A stretch of 64,000 nt of DNA from Neurospora intermedia. Its lineage: Eukaryota; Ascomycota; Sordariomycetes; Sordariales; Sordariaceae. Below are positions 60,814-64,000 of the stretch, piece by piece. Below the pieces are notes generated by a model. The model saw only the letters and a program-made list of their open reading frames with translations, did no database searches and was not told the DNA's origin. Made by a program: the position numbers and the translations under genes. How positions within the stretch are numbered: position 1 is the stretch's first letter; each line of letters starts with the position of its first letter. The stretch lies in NCBI GenBank assembly GCA_037102815.1, contig BTPP01000004.1, positions 2,108,001-2,172,000 on the forward strand, read 5' to 3'.

Positions 60814-61261
60814 ATGGGCATGGATAACTACTTGGGCTACAGAGCAATCATTTAGTATGGTCAATATGGCATGTACATAGCTGGAATTTGTTTTGACCAG
60901 TTGCACCGAGGAAGAAGCCGGTGAATCTGTAGCCTTGGTATACATATATGCCAAAAACATTGTATGAATCTGAACAAATTGTCGGGATAAAGACATATCT
61001 TCAAGGGGAAGGGAAACTAAAGCTGTAACGCCCCGTCAAACCCCTGTGATTTTCATCCACCGGAACACTCATTCTGTCTTTTTATATGACCAAACTCCCC
61101 GGCTTGATATCTGCTGAGAACGCCTCCGTAAAACATAGTCCTTTGAGGAACACAGTAGCCAGTCCAACCCACAGGAAAACCCGGCCACGACACTGAACAC
61201 AAACCTCCTCATACAAGGACTTTTAAAACCCATCAACCAGCGAAGATGTGATAATCTCATA
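60814..61261. other. Convergent 3' spacer
   Basis: 3' UTRs of two convergent genes. Nothing else is seen. Confidence 0.4.
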
Positions 61262-62296
61262 CTAAACCTTACCGTTCTTCTTCGATTTAACACTACCAGT
61301 CCCTTGCCCTGGTCCACCATACTGCTCCTCCAACACCTCCACCGCCCTCTTCAAATCCGGCACCTCACTCGCATCCGCCGGCACGCCCACCCATCTCACA
61401 AACCCCATCCTATCGACTGCAAACGCGCCTCCCATCTGCCAGACCGATCCAGAACTATACGTGCCTCCCGTCCTCTCATGCACAGTCATCTCTTTCCCCT
61501 CACCATGTCCATGTCCATGTCCATGTCCATCCCCCGCACTCGAATTGGACCCAACACTGGCCGCCCTCGGTTTCTCTTTCCGTCCCCAAATCCCTTCAGC
61601 AACACCCAGCTTGTACGTGTTCCATAGTGCCCACGGCTTGTAGGCGTACCAGGTGGAGGTGGTACCGAGGCCCCACTTGGCGTACAGCGCGCGGGACTCG
61701 TCGACGATCACGTCGGCTTCCCACTCGCCGCCAACGTCGATCACCCAGGCGTCGGTGTCGGAAGGGGACGAGTGCGAGACGGCGAGGAAGTGTAGGTTGG
61801 GGTGCGACACGGAGAGGGCGGTGAGCAGGCGGAAGGCCTTTTCTGCGACTGGAGTTTTTTTGTGTGTTTTGTAAGTAATGAAATTGGAGAGGGAAAAAAA
61901 AAGGAGGAGAAGAACGAGGAGGGTGGAGGGGAGATAATGAAATGGAAGGGGGAAAATGAAGCTGAATGGGAAAAAAAGGAAGAGACAAATGTAAAATAAC
62001 AAAGGAAAGGGGAGAGAAGATAACTTACAAGGACATCCACAATGCCTCAAAAACAACACCACGGTCGGCTTGGCGCTAGGAAATCGAATTTGCTCCGACT
62101 GAGGCGCCCTGCCACCCACCAGGGGAACGGGGGATACCTCGTGCGGCTGCTTTTCTGGGTCGTGCTGCCGGTTGGGTTGGCTTTGAGCTTGGGGAGGAGG
62201 GTTGATGTTGATGGGTGGGAAAGTGGTGGTGTCGTATGAAGCCGATGACGGGGTGTAGAGCTGTGGTGAGCCGTCTTCACCGGCGTAGACGGGCAT
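61262..62296 (-). CDS. AhpC/TSA thioredoxin-fold protein, PRXL2-like
   Basis: Exons are 62296-62029 and 61848-61262 (284 aa), with a 180-nt intron joined in phase 1. The splice creates the motif LFLRHCGCPFAEKAF (residues about 81-95), the strand-loop-helix carrying the reactive Cys of peroxiredoxin-like PRXL2 proteins. Later segments fit a thioredoxin fold: LHFLAVSHSSPSDTDAWV, a buried Trp/Tyr-rich stretch ALYAKWGLGTTSTWYAYKPW, and MGGAFAVDRMGFVRWVGVPA. The first 70 residues are Pro/Gln-rich and probably disordered. A HGHGHGHGEG repeat comes from a hexanucleotide run at about 61503-61528. The role (redox protein of unknown substrate) is inferred from the fold. The intron also happens to be open in frame, so reading through it gives a longer frame. 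Confidence 0.8.
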   Translation of the reverse strand: MPVYAGEDGSPQLYTPSSASYDTTTFPPININPPPQAQSQPNRQHDPEKQPHEVSPVPLVGGRAPQSEQIRFPSAKPTVVLFLRHCGCPCKLSSLPFPLLFYICLFLFFPFSFIFPLPFHYLPSTLLVLLLLFFSLSNFITYKTHKKTPVAEKAFRLLTALSVSHPNLHFLAVSHSSPSDTDAWVIDVGGEWEADVIVDESRALYAKWGLGTTSTWYAYKPWALWNTYKLGVAEGIWGRKEKPRAASVGSNSSAGDGHGHGHGHGEGKEMTVHERTGGTYSSGSVWQMGGAFAVDRMGFVRWVGVPADASEVPDLKRAVEVLEEQYGGPGQGTGSVKSKKNGKV

Positions 62297-63418
62297 TTTG
62301 ATCTTTGAGGCTTGGTTTTGATTGATGATAGGCTGAATGTTTATGCAACGCTTTGGTGTAGAGCTGAAAAAAAGAAAAGGTTGTTGTAGGTGTGATGAGT
62401 AGTCGAGAGATTATGTCGGTCAGTAGAGATGTATGTATATATGGGTGGCGTGGTATCGATTGGAACCTTTTTTCGGTGAGGGTCGGTTTGTATAAGTGCC
62501 CCTGCACTGGTGGGTGAGGAAGCTATGATAGGCGGCGCTGTGTGTGCGGTAGCCAGGAAATAACGGAACAGGTTACAGTAACATGATGGACTGAGGGTTG
62601 AAACTCATAAAGTTCAATTGAGGTCATTGCTGTGCAATGATAATACGTACAAAACCGTTGGCCCGCGCTTCCCGAGCTCACAGCTAATGCTCGACCGCCC
62701 ATTGTGGTGGTGTATACTTCCTTACCCCTCAAGATTCTTTGGTGATTCTAGGCGAGTCTGCGGGTCGACCAACACCGCGTAGCCAGGGTACGTGTTCCGG
62801 GGGTTTTAGTGCATAGAACTACAAAATAAAGTACCGGCCTTGGGGAATTGTCATGCAAGTTCAATCGACTTTCACGTTGTTTTGATTGTCACCTTTCTCA
62901 CAAAATGAGTATGTGAGTCTTGGGTTCATCTCTAGCTTGGGCCCTTTGCACATGTGCGAGTACTGATAACAGTACAAACCAAAGGCCGTAGGGCAGCGAG
63001 GTCATATTGCAAGTCCCAATATTCTGTACACCGTAAGCCCCTTGACCACTTGTTGCCAGGACGGTGAACAGAAATCTGCAGTCGTCTTATTTAACATTCT
63101 CTTGAGTAATGAATCGACAGAATGATAATTGATTAGAGTTATTCCGCGTCAAAAGCTCTACGATACCCCATACCGTCCTTCCATGCATGTGCTTCTCTTC
63201 TGTTCTAGTCCCCTTCTCTGTCCCCAGCACTTCCACCTTCTCAATGTTTACAAGTGAAGGCTCTTCTTCCCAAGAGCCCAAGACCAAAATGCGCCTGAAT
63301 TGCATGCATTCACAATAACCACCCAACCAATTCCATTTGGTACCCCTACGGGAACCGCCCCACCTCTTTATAGCTGTCCTTTCCAGCGGCCTCACCCGCA
63401 TGTATCTCTGATCAACAT
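62297..63418. other. Spacer between the PRXL2-like gene and the right-edge gene
   Basis: Probable promoter of the PRXL2-like gene at the left and 3' UTR of the right-edge gene at the right. No coding region is supported. Confidence 0.4.
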
Positions 63419-64000
63419 TTAACTAACAGCCAGATACTCCATCTGAACATCCCACTCACCCTCCAAGCCCCTCAGCTTTCTAAGTAACACCACCTTATTG
63501 CTACTCGCCCTCCTCGAGCCCGTCCCTTCTTCTTTTCCATCATCACAATCCGACATCAGTGCTGCTGTGTGCACCCGGAAGTGTTCCGGGACATCGTAAG
63601 GGGCGTCGGGACTGCGCATACGCCGGGCTTGCGCTGGCACTGCTGAAGGTGGATGGCTGGGACCGAAGGATATACCGGATGATTGTTTCCGTGAACATGA
63701 TTGTGAGTGTGGGCGTGGTGGAATATATAAGTGATGGGCGGTTGCTGCGGGGATACTGTTCCAGTTCAGTTGATGTTGGTGTTGGTATTGGTTTTGAACC
63801 AGCGGGGCGGTCCACGCGGGGGATGCTGTTAATGTTGCTGTGGTTGTTATTGCGGCGGTCACTGCTGCCACTTCGGCTGACAATGTCATCGGGACCGTTA
63901 CAGGCGGGTTGTTCATGTCCACGCCCATGTATATCGTGTCGCTTAACTCAGCAGTGGCATCCATATCGTACGATGACGCAGCCGAGTAGGAACAATCGCT
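63419..64000 (-). CDS. 3' part of an unrecognised gene, 5' end outside window
   Basis: The minus-strand frame is open from the right edge to a stop at 63419, about 193 codons. It is rich in Ala/Thr, then Gln/His (QYQHQHQLNW), with later segments RRMRSPDAPYDVPEHFRVHT and NKVVLLRKLRGLEGEWDVQM that look more conserved. It probably is the C-terminal region of a longer, partly disordered protein. I do not recognise it, and the true start cannot be seen. A chance open frame cannot be excluded, but the regular C-terminus argues for a gene. Confidence 0.5.
   Translation of the reverse strand, partial: SDCSYSAASSYDMDATAELSDTIYMGVDMNNPPVTVPMTLSAEVAAVTAAITTTATLTASPAWTAPLVQNQYQHQHQLNWNSIPAATAHHLYIPPRPHSQSCSRKQSSGISFGPSHPPSAVPAQARRMRSPDAPYDVPEHFRVHTAALMSDCDDGKEEGTGSRRASSNKVVLLRKLRGLEGEWDVQMEYLAVS

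Overview
The window is filamentous-fungal nuclear DNA, most likely from a Sordariomycete and probably a Neurospora/Sordaria/Podospora-like Sordariales species. The reasons are short GT-AG introns of about 60-150 nt, GC-ending codons in genes next to long gene-poor spacers rich in poly-T and microsatellite tracts, gene content (palH, HMT1-type ABC transporter, Tea4/Bud14, fungal eIF3l), TTAGGG-type telomere-like repeats, and one transposon turned extremely AT/TA-rich in the way repeat-induced point mutation (RIP) does. Species assignment is inference. I saw no rRNA, tRNA or CRISPR array, but I had no covariance search.

Left part (1-29.5 kb). A ribosome-assembly GTPase (EFL1/RIA1, cut by the left edge, minus strand) is divergent from eIF3 subunit L (plus). 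After a 4.9 kb spacer comes a multi-exon universal-stress-protein gene, then a small inverted-repeat element carrying telomere-like TTAGGG units, a Golgi pH regulator (GPHR), a secreted Ser/Thr-rich protein with a GPI-type tail, a Tea4/Bud14-type SH3 polarity protein with a PP1-docking motif, and the alkaline-pH sensor PalH.

Centre (30.6-34.75 kb). A 4.16 kb DNA transposon with about 85-bp terminal inverted repeats and a 9-bp target-site duplication has an interior packed with TAA/TAG stops. A minus-strand remnant reads like the C-terminal part of a Mutator-like (MULE) transposase, and a second remnant lies on the plus strand near the left end. A near-perfect 88-bp palindrome is embedded in it.

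Right part (34.75-64 kb). It holds a ceramide synthase (LAG1/LAC1), a small two-exon orphan gene, an HMT1/ABCB6-type half ABC transporter, and then about 12 kb with no intact gene. That stretch contains a 505-bp MITE with an 8-bp target duplication and is followed by the relic of a Gly/Gln/Asn-rich gene. Next come an unrecognised three-exon protein of about 360 aa, an AhpC/TSA-like (PRXL2-type) protein, and the 3' part of an unrecognised gene cut by the right edge.

The genes are ordinary housekeeping and signalling genes with no obvious shared pathway, apart from the divergent translation pair at the left. The most interesting material is in the mobile-element layer: three DNA elements with clear ends and target duplications, only the longest of which is heavily mutated.
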